Source: Arthrobacter stackebrandtii (GTDB lineage Bacteria; Actinomycetota; Actinomycetes; Actinomycetales; Micrococcaceae). Taken from it: DNA of 64,000 nt. Location of the stretch: contig NZ_JAGIOI010000001.1 in assembly GCF_017876675.1 (NCBI RefSeq), positions 3,534,001 through 3,598,000 on the forward strand, read 5' to 3'. Numbering within the stretch: position 1 is the first letter of the stretch; the number at the start of each line of letters is the position of its first letter. Below are positions 53,635 through 63,820 of this stretch, one piece after another. The notes under the pieces are model-generated. The model ran no database searches. It was not told the origin of the DNA and saw only the letters and a program-made list of their open reading frames with translations. Both the position numbers and the translations under genes were made by a program.

Positions 53635-55769
53635 AGAACTCAAAGGACATGCCCGCAGCATGGGAAGGGCTCGGCTACCACGAGCTCAACGCCATGCTCA
53701 ACCTGTACAACTCCAAGGGTGAGATCCAGTTCGACGCGGACAAGGCCGCCGCACGCCAGTACTTCCTGCAGCACGTCAACAACAACACCGTGTTCTTCCA
53801 TGACCTGGAAGAGAAGCTGGAATACCTGGTGAAGAACGAGTACTACGAGCGCGAGACGCTTGACCAGTACACGATGAACTTCATCCGCGACCTCTACAAC
53901 CACGCGTACAAGAAGAAGTTCCGCTTCGAGACCTTCCTGGGCGCGTTCAAGTTCTACACGTCCTACACGCTGAAGACCTTCGACGGCAACCGCTTCCTGG
54001 AGCGCTATGAGGACCGCGTGTGCATGGTCGCCCTGCACCTGGCCCGCGGCAACGAGGAACTGGCACTGAAGATCGTCGATGAAATCATCGACGGCCGCTT
54101 CCAGCCCGCCACCCCCACCTTCCTGAACGCCGGCAAGGCACAGCGCGGCGAGCTCGTCTCCTGCTTCCTGCTGCGCATCGAAGACAATATGGAGTCCATC
54201 GGCCGCTCCATCAACTCCGCACTGCAGCTCTCCAAGCGCGGCGGCGGCGTCGCCTTTGCACTGACCAACATCCGCGAGGTGGGCGCACCCATCAAGCAGA
54301 TTGAGAACCAGTCCTCCGGCGTCATCCCCGTGATGAAGCTCCTCGAAGACAGCTTCTCCTACGCCAACCAGCTCGGTGCCCGCCAGGGTGCCGGCGCCGT
54401 GTACCTGCACGCCCACCACCCGGACATCAACCGCTTCCTCGACACCAAGCGCGAGAACGCCGATGAAAAGGTGCGCATCAAGACCCTGTCCCTGGGCGTT
54501 GTCATCCCCGACATCACCTTTGAGCTGGCCAAGCGCGACGAGGACATGTACCTGTTCTCCCCGTACGACGTCGAAAAGGTCTACGGCATGCCGTTCTCCG
54601 ACATCTCGGTCACCGAGAAGTACTACGAAATGGTGGACGACGCCCGCATCAAGAAGACCAAGATCAAGGCACGCGAGTTCTTCCAGACCCTCGCCGAGAT
54701 CCAGTTCGAGTCCGGCTACCCGTACATCATGTTTGAAGACACGGTGAACCGCGAGAACCCCATCGAGGGCAAGATCATCATGAGCAACCTGTGCTCTGAG
54801 ATCCTGCAGGTTTCGGCACCCACCACGTACAACGACGACCTCTCCTACGCAGAGGTTGGCAAGGACATCTCCTGCAACCTCGGCTCGCTGAACATTGCCA
54901 AGGCCATGGACTCGCCTGACCTCGGCAGCACCATCGAGACGGCCATCCGCACGCTCTCGGCAGTGTCCGACATGTCGAACATCACCAGCGTCCCTTCCAT
55001 CGCCCGTGGCAACGACCAGTCGCACGCCATTGGCCTGGGCCAGATGAACCTGCATGGCTACCTTGCCCGTGAGCGCGTCCACTACGGTTCCGAAGAGGGC
55101 CTGGACTTCACCAACATCTACTTCTACACGGTTGTTTACCACTGCATCCGTGCCTCGAACCTGTTGGCCATCGAAACCGCCAGCACCTTCGCCGGCTTCG
55201 AGAACTCCAAGTACGCCAGCGGCGAGTTCTTCGACAAGTACACGGACCAGGAATGGCTCCCGCAGACCGCCAAGGTCATTGACATGTTCGAGGGCGTCCA
55301 CATCCCCACCCAGGATGACTGGCGCGAGCTGAAGGCCTCCGTCATGGAGCACGGCATCTACAACCAGAACCTGCAGGCCGTCCCGCCCACCGGTTCCATC
55401 AGCTACATCAACAACTCCACCTCCTCGATCCACCCGATCGCCTCCATGATCGAGATTCGCAAGGAAGGCAAGCTGGGCCGCGTCTACTACCCGGCCCCGT
55501 ACCTGACGAACGACAACATCGAGTACTACAAGGATGCGTACGAGATCGGCTTCGAGAAGATCATCGACACCTACGCCGCCGCCACGCAGCACGTGGACCA
55601 GGGCCTGTCCCTGACGCTGTTCTTCAAGGACACCGCCACCACGCGTGACATCAACAAGGCCCAGATCTACGCCTGGCGCAAGGGCATCAAGACCATCTAC
55701 TACATCCGCCTCCGTCAGCTCGCGCTGGAAGGCACGGAAGTTGAGGGTTGCGTCAGCTGCGCGCTGTAG
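53598..55769 (+). CDS. nrdE: Class Ib ribonucleotide reductase large subunit NrdE
   Basis: Catalytic subunit that reduces ribonucleoside diphosphates. The 723 residues have the active-site cysteines in [12 protein letters not shown] and NLCSEI, the radical-transfer tyrosines near the C-terminus and the C-terminal CVSC exchange pair reduced by NrdH. Like other NrdE it lacks the N-terminal ATP-cone allosteric domain of NrdA. The start is TTG 53598 inside nrdI; ATG 53649 is a possible later start. Confidence 0.96.
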   Translation: MDTIVSEHDSTVKNSKDMPAAWEGLGYHELNAMLNLYNSKGEIQFDADKAAARQYFLQHVNNNTVFFHDLEEKLEYLVKNEYYERETLDQYTMNFIRDLYNHAYKKKFRFETFLGAFKFYTSYTLKTFDGNRFLERYEDRVCMVALHLARGNEELALKIVDEIIDGRFQPATPTFLNAGKAQRGELVSCFLLRIEDNMESIGRSINSALQLSKRGGGVAFALTNIREVGAPIKQIENQSSGVIPVMKLLEDSFSYANQLGARQGAGAVYLHAHHPDINRFLDTKRENADEKVRIKTLSLGVVIPDITFELAKRDEDMYLFSPYDVEKVYGMPFSDISVTEKYYEMVDDARIKKTKIKAREFFQTLAEIQFESGYPYIMFEDTVNRENPIEGKIIMSNLCSEILQVSAPTTYNDDLSYAEVGKDISCNLGSLNIAKAMDSPDLGSTIETAIRTLSAVSDMSNITSVPSIARGNDQSHAIGLGQMNLHGYLARERVHYGSEEGLDFTNIYFYTVVYHCIRASNLLAIETASTFAGFENSKYASGEFFDKYTDQEWLPQTAKVIDMFEGVHIPTQDDWRELKASVMEHGIYNQNLQAVPPTGSISYINNSTSSIHPIASMIEIRKEGKLGRVYYPAPYLTNDNIEYYKDAYEIGFEKIIDTYAAATQHVDQGLSLTLFFKDTATTRDINKAQIYAWRKGIKTIYYIRLRQLALEGTEVEGCVSCAL

Positions 55770-55799
55770 CAGGCATTGTATCAAGCTAGCCTTTTATTA

Positions 55800-55818
55800 T
55801 TAGGTTAGTTTGACCAAA
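55800..55818 (+). promoter_or_regulatory. DtxR/IdeR-like iron box between nrdE and nrdF
   Basis: The 19-mer beginning TTAGGTTAGTTTGACC matches the DtxR consensus TTAGGTTAGCCTAACCTAA at 15 of 19 positions. It lies 30 bases after nrdE and 100 bases before nrdF, upstream of the hairpin at 55827-55857. Confidence 0.6.
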
Positions 55819-55826
55819 ACTGAAGA

Positions 55827-55857
55827 GCACGACGGCGGGCACATCCCGCCGTCGTGC
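55827..55857 (+). terminator. Hairpin between nrdE and nrdF
   Basis: GCACGACGGCGGG (55827-55839) pairs exactly with 55845-55857 around CACAT. It should end or attenuate nrdHIE transcription ahead of nrdF. Confidence 0.8.
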
Positions 55858-55874
55858 CTTCGGCTTAAGATTGA

Positions 55875-56897
<1,023 letters not shown>

Positions 56898-56934
56898 GCC
56901 TTGTTCCCGGAAGCCACGGCTGAATAAACATGCC

Positions 56935-56974
56935 AAAGGCCCGAATCTGCGAAATTCCGCGGGTTCGGGCCTTT
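56935..56974 (+). terminator. Terminator after nrdF
   Basis: AAAGGCCCGAATC (56935-56947) pairs with the segment ending at 56974, with an inner GCG/CGC stem, and ends in TTT. It overlaps the upstream region of the VOC gene. Confidence 0.88.
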
Positions 56975-57049
56975 CCGTTGCCCTCCCTGGGCGGACGCCA
57001 CACCGGCGGGTCCTTGTCGAACGCACTTTGGATCCGCGAAACTGTTCCC

Positions 57050-57457
57050 ATGGCATTGGTAGACCATCTTGGCATGACAGTTGTTGACTTGGACACTGCT
57101 CGGAAGCAGTTTCATCCCGTACTTGCGGAGCTTGGGTACACCTGCGGCTACGACGGGGATGACAGCATTTCCTGGCAGCACGGCGAGGACACCGAGCTGA
57201 TCGTCTTTCCTGCGCGGGAGCCGGGCGGCCACCGGCACGGCCGTGCCGGCTGGCAGCATCTCGCCTTTGCCCTGGACTCGCGCGGTGAGGTCGACCGCCT
57301 GCACGCCGCCGCCGTGGATGCCGGATGGGCCGTCGTGCGGGAACCCAAACTCTTTCCAAGGTTCAATGAACGGTACTATGCGTCTTTCGTCGAAGACGCC
57401 AGCGGCATCCGGGTTGAGTTCATGCACAATCCGCCGCGGGAGTCTCCAGGGGACTGA
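57050..57457 (+). CDS. VOC (glyoxalase/bleomycin resistance) family protein
   Basis: A 135-residue metal-binding fold protein. It starts ALVDHLGMTVVDLDTARKQF and has the possible ligands His7, His in WQHLAFALDS and Glu in VEFMHNP, the pattern of VOC enzymes. Substrate unknown. ATG 57050 is the natural domain start. It stands alone 150 bp after nrdF. Confidence 0.85.
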   Translation: MALVDHLGMTVVDLDTARKQFHPVLAELGYTCGYDGDDSISWQHGEDTELIVFPAREPGGHRHGRAGWQHLAFALDSRGEVDRLHAAAVDAGWAVVREPKLFPRFNERYYASFVEDASGIRVEFMHNPPRESPGD

Positions 57458-57495
57458 CGTCCCCGTTCGCCGCTGCGTCCAAACCGCCGTGCAAC

Positions 57496-57516
57496 GGCCC
57501 GGACCTTGCCCGGGCC
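57496..57516 (+). terminator. Small GC hairpin after the VOC gene
   Basis: GGCCCGG (57496-57502) pairs with CCGGGCC (57510-57516). No T tract; weak support. Apart from a probable A/T-rich promoter for yiaA around 57650-57700, the gap 57458-57717 shows nothing else. Confidence 0.4.
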
Positions 57517-57717
57517 CGCACGCTTAGCTGCCGACTACCTCTCACGCGGCCTGCACACGGCGGCGGCATTGAGACCGGGCGCCACCGGCGGGAAGTGGCT
57601 GCAAAGTCCGGCATGTGAACATTCTTGTGCAACATGATGGGCGCCAGGCGTTCCGTCGCATATGCTGTTAGTCCATACAATAGACAAACCAATTTACATG
57701 GATAGGGGAGCAGTCGC

Positions 57718-58182
57718 ATGAGCGAGGCACATCAGCTGGGGAAGCCGACGGGAGCGTTCATCGGCGCGTCCTGGATTGCGTTGGGGCTGGGCATGGCCGT
57801 CTACTTCATCGGCCTGTGGAACGCGAAAATGGAGCTCAATGAGAAGGGCTTCTACCTGACAGTGTTCCTGTTTGGGCTCTTTGCGGCCGTGTCGCTGCAG
57901 AAGGCCGTCCGCGACAAGGCCGAGGACATCCCCGTCACGCCCATCTACCTCGGCATTGCCTGGTTCGCCCTGCTGGCCTCGCTCCTGCTGCTTGCCATCG
58001 GCCTTTGGAACGCCGAGCTGCTGCTCTCCGAAAAGGGCTTCTACGGCATCGGCTTCGCCATGAGCCTGTTCGCCGTCGTGGCGGTGCAGAAGAATATCCG
58101 CGACGTCGCCGCCCACAAGGCCGTCTACCCCGACCAGCACGTCCAGCCCCGGCCCGGATTCCTCGACAAGCAGGAATTCTAG
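57718..58182 (+). CDS. yiaA: YiaA-like inner membrane protein
   Basis: A 154-residue protein with two tandem YiaAB units (about 12-65 and 78-132), each with two hydrophobic segments and the echo GLWNAKMELNEKGFYLTVFL / GLWNAELLLSEKGFYGIGFA, indicating internal duplication. Family function is unknown. ATG 57718 has GGGGAG upstream. Confidence 0.88.
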   Translation: MSEAHQLGKPTGAFIGASWIALGLGMAVYFIGLWNAKMELNEKGFYLTVFLFGLFAAVSLQKAVRDKAEDIPVTPIYLGIAWFALLASLLLLAIGLWNAELLLSEKGFYGIGFAMSLFAVVAVQKNIRDVAAHKAVYPDQHVQPRPGFLDKQEF

Positions 58183-58247
58183 ACCTGCAGTGATTGCAGC
58201 CAGCCGCCGATGCGCTCCCGGCGCGCCCGGTTGGTACTGTGAAGCAC

Positions 58248-58799
58248 ATGAATGAGCGCAACACCCAAGCACAGCACAGCGCCGCGGCGGCCCGGTTCAT
58301 CCAGGACGCCGCGGCGCCCGTGCGTCCGGGGCACCTCGGCAGCATGCGCGATCCCGGCGACGCCTGGGTTGAGGGCCCCGAGGGCAAGTTTTGGGGAAAG
58401 TTTGGTTCCGCCGGTCTCCTGGTGTTCGACGGCGGTCGCGGAGTCCTGCTGCAGCACCGGGCGGTCTGGTCGCACCATGGCGGCACGTGGGGCCTGCCCG
58501 GGGGTGCCCTCCACGAGGGCGAGGCCGCCGTCGACGGCGCCCTGCGGGAAGCCTGGGAGGAAGCCGGCGTGCCGGGGGAGTCGGTGGAGCTGCTGTTTAC
58601 CTCCGTCTGGGACATCGGGTACTGGAGCTACACCACGGTGGCGGTGTCCGCCGTCGAACCCTTTGAAGCCGTCATCAGCGACCCCGAAAGCCTGGCCCTG
58701 GAATGGTTCGCACCCGAGGACGTGGCGGGACTGCCCCTGCACCCGGGCTTCGAAAAAGCGTGGCCGGGGCTTCTCGAGAGGCTGCAGACGAATGGCTGA
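58248..58799 (+). CDS. NUDIX hydrolase
   Basis: A 183-residue pyrophosphohydrolase with the NUDIX box GGALHEGEAAVDGALREAWE followed by EAG. ATG 58248 gives an N-terminal extension of about 50 residues before the beta-strand GSAGLLVF. The gene overlaps the next by eight bases, so the two are coupled. Substrate cannot be told from the sequence. Confidence 0.9.
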   Translation: MNERNTQAQHSAAAARFIQDAAAPVRPGHLGSMRDPGDAWVEGPEGKFWGKFGSAGLLVFDGGRGVLLQHRAVWSHHGGTWGLPGGALHEGEAAVDGALREAWEEAGVPGESVELLFTSVWDIGYWSYTTVAVSAVEPFEAVISDPESLALEWFAPEDVAGLPLHPGFEKAWPGLLERLQTNG

Positions 58800-59535
58800 G
58801 GGGGCGGCAACTCGGCCGTCAACGATTGCGAGGCTGTTGGAAGAAATCTCCTGGGAACGCGCGACCGCCTACCGACAGGGCGGGCGTGGCCGTGAAAACG
58901 TCCTCAGCGCGGAAGTTCTCATGGCCCTGGACTACCTGCCCCGGCAGCACTTTCTGGGTGCCGTCCTGAGTGCAGCCCATGGGGCCGATGCAAGCCGTCA
59001 ACTATTTGTTTCCGAAGTGGAACGGGCCGAGATGGACTTCCTTCCGGGGGACATGGCCTTGTCGTCCGAGGATTGGGGTGGCAGGCCTGCTTTCACCCAG
59101 CCGGACGCTCTGGTCACCTGCCCCAGCTCCTTCCTGCTCGTCGAGGCAAAGCGCATACGATCCAGCTCCTTTCAGCCCAAGCAGCTGGCGCAGGAACTGC
59201 TTGCAGCCATGATGCATGCCGGTGGGCGCAAGCCCCTCATCCTCTTGTTGGGTGTGACGCCGCGGGTGTTGGTCAGGGGCGGCGGGCGGATGACAATCCA
59301 TGAGGCTGTTTCCAGCCAGTTGGGGACTGTGCTGGCCGAATCGGGGAACACCCGGTGGGGGTCTGCAGAGTTGATCGGCATGTTGGATGAAGTCTTCTGC
59401 TGGATTTCTTGGGATGAGGTGAAGGACGTGGTGCGACGCCAGACGGATTCGTTCACATCATCGGACCCCGCAGCAACGGCCTCCGTGCGCCGCCTTGCTG
59501 CGTCCATCAACCATTCCATCGCCTGGCATTCGTAG
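58792..59535 (+). CDS. Uncharacterised protein with a PD-(D/E)XK nuclease-like core
   Basis: A 247-residue protein I do not recognise. The segment TQPDALVTCPSSFLLVEAKR, followed by FQPKQLAQEL, reads like a PD-(D/E)XK nuclease core: Asp, then Glu-x-Lys, then Gln-x-x-x-Glu. There is no signal peptide or membrane segment. ATG 58792 lies inside the NUDIX gene, so translation is coupled to it. It could be a stand-alone nuclease, a repair factor or a defence-related protein; no methyltransferase or helicase is nearby. Confidence 0.7.
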   Translation: MAEGAATRPSTIARLLEEISWERATAYRQGGRGRENVLSAEVLMALDYLPRQHFLGAVLSAAHGADASRQLFVSEVERAEMDFLPGDMALSSEDWGGRPAFTQPDALVTCPSSFLLVEAKRIRSSSFQPKQLAQELLAAMMHAGGRKPLILLLGVTPRVLVRGGGRMTIHEAVSSQLGTVLAESGNTRWGSAELIGMLDEVFCWISWDEVKDVVRRQTDSFTSSDPAATASVRRLAASINHSIAWHS

Positions 59536-59607
59536 CTCCGCCGTCGCCTGCGCCGCTGAGTAGCCTGCCTCACTGAAACGCAGGCCCGCCTTTGCTACCG
59601 TGAAGGC

Positions 59608-60696
59608 ATGACCGCCTCCACCCTTCCCCCTGAACCCGTCTGGCTGCGCCGCCATGCCGACGTCGTGTCCGCCGCACTCGATCACGAGACCTTCTCATCG
59701 GCGGTGTCGCGGCACCTGAACGTGCCCAACGGGATGGACGGCGCAGAACACACCCGCTACCGCGCGGTGGTGGAAAAGTTCATGAGCCCGGAACGTTCGG
59801 CCGAGCTGGAACCCTTGTGCCGGGCGGTTGCGTTGGAGCTTTTGGCCCAGACGCCCGACGGCGTTCCCGTTGACGTGGTGGGTGGCTTTGGCCGCAGCTT
59901 TGCGGTGCGCGCCCAGAGCCGGTGGCTGGGCTGGCCGGCCGAGCTGGAGGCGCCGCTGCTGCAGTGGATGCAGGACAACCACGCCGCAACACGCTCCGGC
60001 GACCTTGCCCGGACGACCGTGATTGCGGAGCGCTTCGATGCGATCATCACCGACCTGGTCAATGCCCGACGCATGGGCCGCGTCGGCGGGCGCAGCGTGC
60101 CCGTGGACCCCACCGACGAGCTCGCCCACGACTTCGTGGGGGACGCGCCCCTGCTGCTGACTGAAATTGTGAGCATCCTGCGGAACTGGACCGCTGGGGA
60201 TCTGGGCACCATTTCCCGGTGTGTGGGATCCATCGTGAACTACCTTGCACAGCACCCGGAGCTGCAGGAGGAAATGCGCGACCGGATCGACGACGAACCT
60301 TTTGTGGACGCCGCGATTGATGAAATGCTGCGGATCGACAACCCGTTCCTGTCCAACCGGCGCATCGCCACCCGGGATGTTGAACTAGGCGGCGTGGACA
60401 TCCGTGAGGGACAGCTGGTCTACCTTGACTGGGTGTCGGCCAACCGCGACCCCGCCGTCTTTGGCGATCCAGACGCGTTCCGCCCGGAAGAAAACGCCGC
60501 CAACAATGTGGTCTACGGCATCGGCAGGCATGTCTGCCCCGGACGGGCCCTCTCCACCATGGAGCTGCGCTCAGCCATTACCGAAATGCTGGCCGCCACG
60601 ACGCTGATCGAGCCGGCGCCGGGCCTGGAAAATGTCCGCGAGACACACCCGCTGGCAGGGTTCCGCAGCCTCCATGTGGTGCTGCACAAGCGGTAG
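59608..60696 (+). CDS. Cytochrome P450
   Basis: Haem monooxygenase of 362 residues with the haem ligand Cys310 in YGIGRHVCPGRALS, the K-helix ExxR in IDEMLRID and an I-helix WTAGDLGTI. It is shorter than the usual 400 residues because the N-terminal region is reduced. No ferredoxin or reductase gene is adjacent. The last 59 bases, from GCGAGACAC to the stop codon, reappear 555 bp downstream at 61195-61253. Confidence 0.92.
   Translation: MTASTLPPEPVWLRRHADVVSAALDHETFSSAVSRHLNVPNGMDGAEHTRYRAVVEKFMSPERSAELEPLCRAVALELLAQTPDGVPVDVVGGFGRSFAVRAQSRWLGWPAELEAPLLQWMQDNHAATRSGDLARTTVIAERFDAIITDLVNARRMGRVGGRSVPVDPTDELAHDFVGDAPLLLTEIVSILRNWTAGDLGTISRCVGSIVNYLAQHPELQEEMRDRIDDEPFVDAAIDEMLRIDNPFLSNRRIATRDVELGGVDIREGQLVYLDWVSANRDPAVFGDPDAFRPEENAANNVVYGIGRHVCPGRALSTMELRSAITEMLAATTLIEPAPGLENVRETHPLAGFRSLHVVLHKR
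60638..60696 (+). repeat. Direct repeat, copy 1: 3' end of the P450 gene
   Basis: A 59-bp segment including the P450 stop codon; copy 2 is at 61195-61253. The copies differ at about four positions. Confidence 0.85.
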
Positions 60697-60882
60697 CGGC
60701 ACCGGCACCGGCACCGGCGGCGTCCGGCGGGGTCGGGTGGGGAACGGCCCTCGCAGAGTTGGCCCCGGCGTGGTGCAGAGTGTCACCCGCCGCCACGCTG
60801 GGCCGTCAACCCAACACCGAAATTCTGACTGGTTGGAGGATCGGGCCGTCAGGGCGTCGAGGACGTTTGGGCCCATTGGCCA

Positions 60883-60951
60883 TGCGCACGTGGAGCCCCG
60901 TCAACTGCGCCAGTGACTAAGCTGCGCAAGCGAAGCCCCCAGACGTGCGCA
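60883..60951. repeat. Third intergenic TGCGCA cluster
   Basis: Three exact TGCGCA sites and one TGCGCC in 69 bp, flanked by short CCCC/GGGG segments, as in the clusters at 13.5 and 42.8 kb. Confidence 0.5.
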
Positions 60952-60998
60952 TGGTCCAACTCCGAAGGGGCATTTTTTCGGCTCTTGCGGCCCTTTCC

Positions 60999-61188
60999 TT
61001 GGTCCGGGCCGCCGACCCGGAGTAAACCCGCCGCGCCTCCCCTCCGCAATCACCGACCCACGACAAAGATCGCGAAATAGGTGTAGGTCCTGCACCAGTT
61101 TCGCGGGCTTGGCCCATCTTCGGCGAAACGGGCTCCGCAGCACGCGGTGTTGCCCCTGTCTCGGCGCGGCCACGTTCCAAAAACACGA
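60999..61188 (-). repeat. Dispersed repeat of about 190 bp, copy B
   Basis: The reverse complement aligns along its length with copy A at 37522-37714. The central hairpin is conserved (61071-61105): where copy A has G-C at the eighth pair from the outer end, copy B has A-T, a two-sided change that keeps the pair. It lies just before the duplicated P450 tail. Confidence 0.75.
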
Positions 61189-61194
61189 TGGACT

Positions 61195-61253
61195 GCGAGA
61201 CACGCCCGCTGGCAGGGTTCCGCAGCCTCCACGTGGTGCTCCCCAAGCGGTAG
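61195..61253 (+). repeat. Direct repeat, copy 2: displaced P450 tail
   Basis: Repeats the last 59 bases of the P450 gene including the stop codon, with about four substitutions; its reading PLAGFRSLHVVLPKR mirrors the P450 C-terminus. It may be a remnant of a duplicated gene or of element insertion. Confidence 0.85.
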
Positions 61254-61288
61254 TGGAGCCGGCCCGGCGGAAGCCCCACGCCTGCGCG

Positions 61289-62920
61289 CTAGCCGAGCCC
61301 CAGGATCTCCATGGTGCGTTCGCGCATGTCCATCTTGCGCACCTTGCCGGTGACCGTCATGGGGAACTCGTCCACCACCAGCACATAGCGGGGGACCTTG
61401 TGCCGGGACAACCGGCCCTCACAATAGGCCGCCACGGCCGCCTGGTCCAGCGCCGCCGCTCCCGGCTTCATGAGCAGCCAGGCGCACAGCTCCTCGCCGT
61501 AACGTTCGTCCGGGACGCCGATGACCTGGACGTCGGCAATGTCCGGGTGCTGGTAGAGGAACTCCTCGATCTCCCTCGGGTACAGGTTCTCCCCGCCGCG
61601 GATCACCATGTCCTTGATGCGCCCCACAATGTTGACGTAGCCGTCGTCGAACATCACCCCGAGGTCCCCTGTGTGCATCCAGCGCTCGCCGTCAATCGCT
61701 GCGGCGGTCTTTTCCGGGTCATTCCAGTAGCCCAGCATGACCGAGTAGCCGCGCGTGCACAGCTCGCCGGGCGTGCCGCACGGCACGGTTTCCCCGGTGC
61801 CGGGATCCACGATCTTGACCTCAAGGTGCGGGTGCACCCTGCCGACGGTCTCGGTCCGGTGTGCCACGTCGTCGTCCATCAGGGTCTGCATCGACACCGG
61901 AGAGGTCTCGGTCATCCCGTATGCGATGGACACCCCGGCCATGTTCATCTCCGCCATGGTGCGTTTCATGACCTCCACGGGGCACGGCGAGCCGGCCATG
62001 ATCCCGGTGCGCAGCGTGGAGAGGTCGTAATCGGCAAAATTCGGCAGGCCCAGTTCGGCAATGAACATGGTGGGCACCCCGTACAGGGCGGTGCAGCGCT
62101 CCTCCTCAACGGCGCGCAGGGTGGCGGCCGCCTCAAAGGACGGTGCGGGAATGACGATCGCCGCCCCGTGCGTCATGGCGCCCAGGTTGGCCATGACCAT
62201 GCCGAAGCAGTGGTAGAACGGCACGGGCACGCACAGCTTGTCCTGCTCGGTAAAGCCAAGGGTCTCGGTGACAAAGTATCCGTTGTTGAGGATGTTGCGG
62301 TGGCTGAGCGTGGCCCCCTTGGGGAATCCCGTGGTGCCGGAGGTGTACTGGATGTTGATGGGGTCGTTGGCATCCAGCGCCGCCATGGCCTGCTCGACGG
62401 CGTCAGCCGGCTGGGTTGCGCCGCCCGCCACGAGCGCATCCCAGGAAGGTGTGCCGATGTAGGCTGCCGCTGCCAGGTCCGGGCATTCCGGGTGCACCTG
62501 CTCCACCATGCCCTGGTAGTCGGAACCCTTGAATCCGGGCAGGGCGACGATCATCCTCATGCCGGACTGCTGTACGGCGTACTTCAGTTCGTGGACCCGG
62601 TAGGACGGGTTGACGTTGACCAGGATGGCGCCGATCTTGGCCGTGGCGTATTGCAGCAGCACCCATTCGGGGACGTTGGGCGCCCAGATGCCCACCCGGT
62701 CTCCCTTGCCCAGCCCGGCGGCGAGGAGCCCCCGGGCCAGGGTGTCGACGTCGTGGTTCAGCTGCGCATAGCTCCAGCGGCGCCCGGATGGCCTGTCGAT
62801 GAGTGCCTCGCGGCCGGGAAACTGCTGGGCGATGTGGGTTAATTTCGTGCCGATGGTCTCTTCGAGCAGGGGCACGGGGGAGGAGCCGGACGCGTAGGAT
62901 TCATGAACTTCAGTGGTCAT
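61289..62920 (-). CDS. AMP-forming acyl-CoA ligase (fatty-acid-CoA ligase family)
   Basis: Activates a carboxylic acid to the acyl-CoA through an acyl-adenylate. The 543 residues contain the P-loop [11 protein letters not shown] (about 188-198), YGMTE, the hinge [20 protein letters not shown] and the C-terminal lysine in [11 protein letters not shown]. It is closest to medium/long-chain ligases of the FadD-like group; chain length cannot be assigned. It converges on the P450 gene. Confidence 0.92.
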   Translation of the reverse strand: MTTEVHESYASGSSPVPLLEETIGTKLTHIAQQFPGREALIDRPSGRRWSYAQLNHDVDTLARGLLAAGLGKGDRVGIWAPNVPEWVLLQYATAKIGAILVNVNPSYRVHELKYAVQQSGMRMIVALPGFKGSDYQGMVEQVHPECPDLAAAAYIGTPSWDALVAGGATQPADAVEQAMAALDANDPINIQYTSGTTGFPKGATLSHRNILNNGYFVTETLGFTEQDKLCVPVPFYHCFGMVMANLGAMTHGAAIVIPAPSFEAAATLRAVEEERCTALYGVPTMFIAELGLPNFADYDLSTLRTGIMAGSPCPVEVMKRTMAEMNMAGVSIAYGMTETSPVSMQTLMDDDVAHRTETVGRVHPHLEVKIVDPGTGETVPCGTPGELCTRGYSVMLGYWNDPEKTAAAIDGERWMHTGDLGVMFDDGYVNIVGRIKDMVIRGGENLYPREIEEFLYQHPDIADVQVIGVPDERYGEELCAWLLMKPGAAALDQAAVAAYCEGRLSRHKVPRYVLVVDEFPMTVTGKVRKMDMRERTMEILGLG

Positions 62921-63075
62921 GTCACGATGGTATTACGGATTGGGTTAATGTGCAGTAACTCACATTGCGGCGTTTTGGCGCCGTGGCGGGCCGCCTCTCA
63001 GGCCGGATGCCGCGTCCGGACGCGGGGGCGCCGGCGGGTGTCCGCGGCTGAATGGCGAGCGTCACCCGGATTTGA

Positions 63076-63094
63076 TTAGGCTTAGCTAACCAAT
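63076..63094 (+). promoter_or_regulatory. Iron-box-like site upstream of the DedA-like gene
   Basis: TTAGGCTTAGCTAACCAAT matches the DtxR/IdeR consensus at about 13 of 19 positions, 80 bases before the start codon. The A/T-rich surroundings look like a promoter. Confidence 0.5.
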
Positions 63095-63105
63095 TGTCTA
63101 TACGA

Positions 63106-63122
63106 TAAGGTAAGGCTAATAG
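63106..63122 (+). promoter_or_regulatory. Second iron-box-like site
   Basis: TAAGGTAAGGCTAATAG, about 30 bp after the first site, is a weaker match to the same consensus. Paired sites would suit a DtxR dimer-of-dimers. Confidence 0.4.
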
Positions 63123-63173
63123 CGCAGCATTCTGTGGCTATATTATTTCTTCCCCAGGGGGTTGCTCACACTC

Positions 63174-63725
63174 ATGATGGACAGCATTGTTTCACTTCCG
63201 TTCGTGTGGGCCTTCCTCATTCTCTTCGCCATCGTGATGCTGCGCTCCAACGGCACCTACTGGGCCGGCCGCGGCATCGCCGCCGGCGGGCGCAAGACCA
63301 AGATGCAAAAGTACCTCGACTCCCCGGCCGTTCTGCGCGCCGAGAAGCTCATTGCCCGCTGGGGCGCCCCCGCCGTCAGCGTCAGCTTCCTCACCATCGG
63401 GGTCCAGACGGCCGTCAACATGGCCGCCGGGCTGGGCCGCATGCCGCTGCGCCGCTACATCCCCGCCACCATCGTGGGCTCCATTGCCTGGGCCTGCATC
63501 TACGCCACGATCGGCCTGGCCGCGTTCGACGCCGCCATCGCCGCCGCGGCCGGCTCACCCCTGGCGCTGGTCCTGTTGGTCCTGGCCCTGGGCGCCGTGG
63601 TGCTGGGCGTGCACCTGTTCCGCGTTTCCCGCAACCGCAAGCTGGATGCAGCCGCGATGGAGGACTGCCCCGTCATGGGCGTCGAAATCGCCGCACCCGA
63701 GCGCACCGCCATCTCCGAGGCCTGA
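63174..63725 (+). CDS. DedA/VTT-domain membrane protein
   Basis: A 183-residue protein related to the DedA (SNARE-associated/VTT) family: an N-terminal hydrophobic segment, RSNGTYWAGRG, an amphipathic stretch, AARW-type LIARWGAPAVSVSFLTIGVQ and GLGRMPLRRYIPATIVGSIAWA, and a final transmembrane helix. DedA proteins are thought to move phospholipid carriers. ATG 63174 is chosen; TTG 63162 is possible. The predicted iron boxes upstream would make it iron-regulated, which is unusual for the family. Confidence 0.75.
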   Translation: MMDSIVSLPFVWAFLILFAIVMLRSNGTYWAGRGIAAGGRKTKMQKYLDSPAVLRAEKLIARWGAPAVSVSFLTIGVQTAVNMAAGLGRMPLRRYIPATIVGSIAWACIYATIGLAAFDAAIAAAAGSPLALVLLVLALGAVVLGVHLFRVSRNRKLDAAAMEDCPVMGVEIAAPERTAISEA

Positions 63726-63820
63726 CGCACCGGAGGAACGGTGCCCGGCTCCTGCCGTCCGCAGGCCTTCCGCCCGGCCGGTTTTCGGCCCCTGCGGCCG
63801 CTGGCGGTAGAGTCGTCCCC

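Larger units (their letters stand above)
60697..61288. other. Gene-free stretch between the P450 and acyl-CoA ligase genes
   Basis: It contains, in order, CGGCAC short tandem units, a TGCGCA cluster (60883-60951), the dispersed repeat copy B (60999-61188) and the duplicated P450 tail (61195-61253). No credible gene is seen; apparent open frames on the minus strand follow the repeat. Confidence 0.6.

Noticed and set aside
60917-61279. Minus-strand open frame of 120 codons between the P450 and ligase genes as a real gene.
   Set aside because: It follows the dispersed repeat, and the equivalent frame in copy A is broken by a stop codon.
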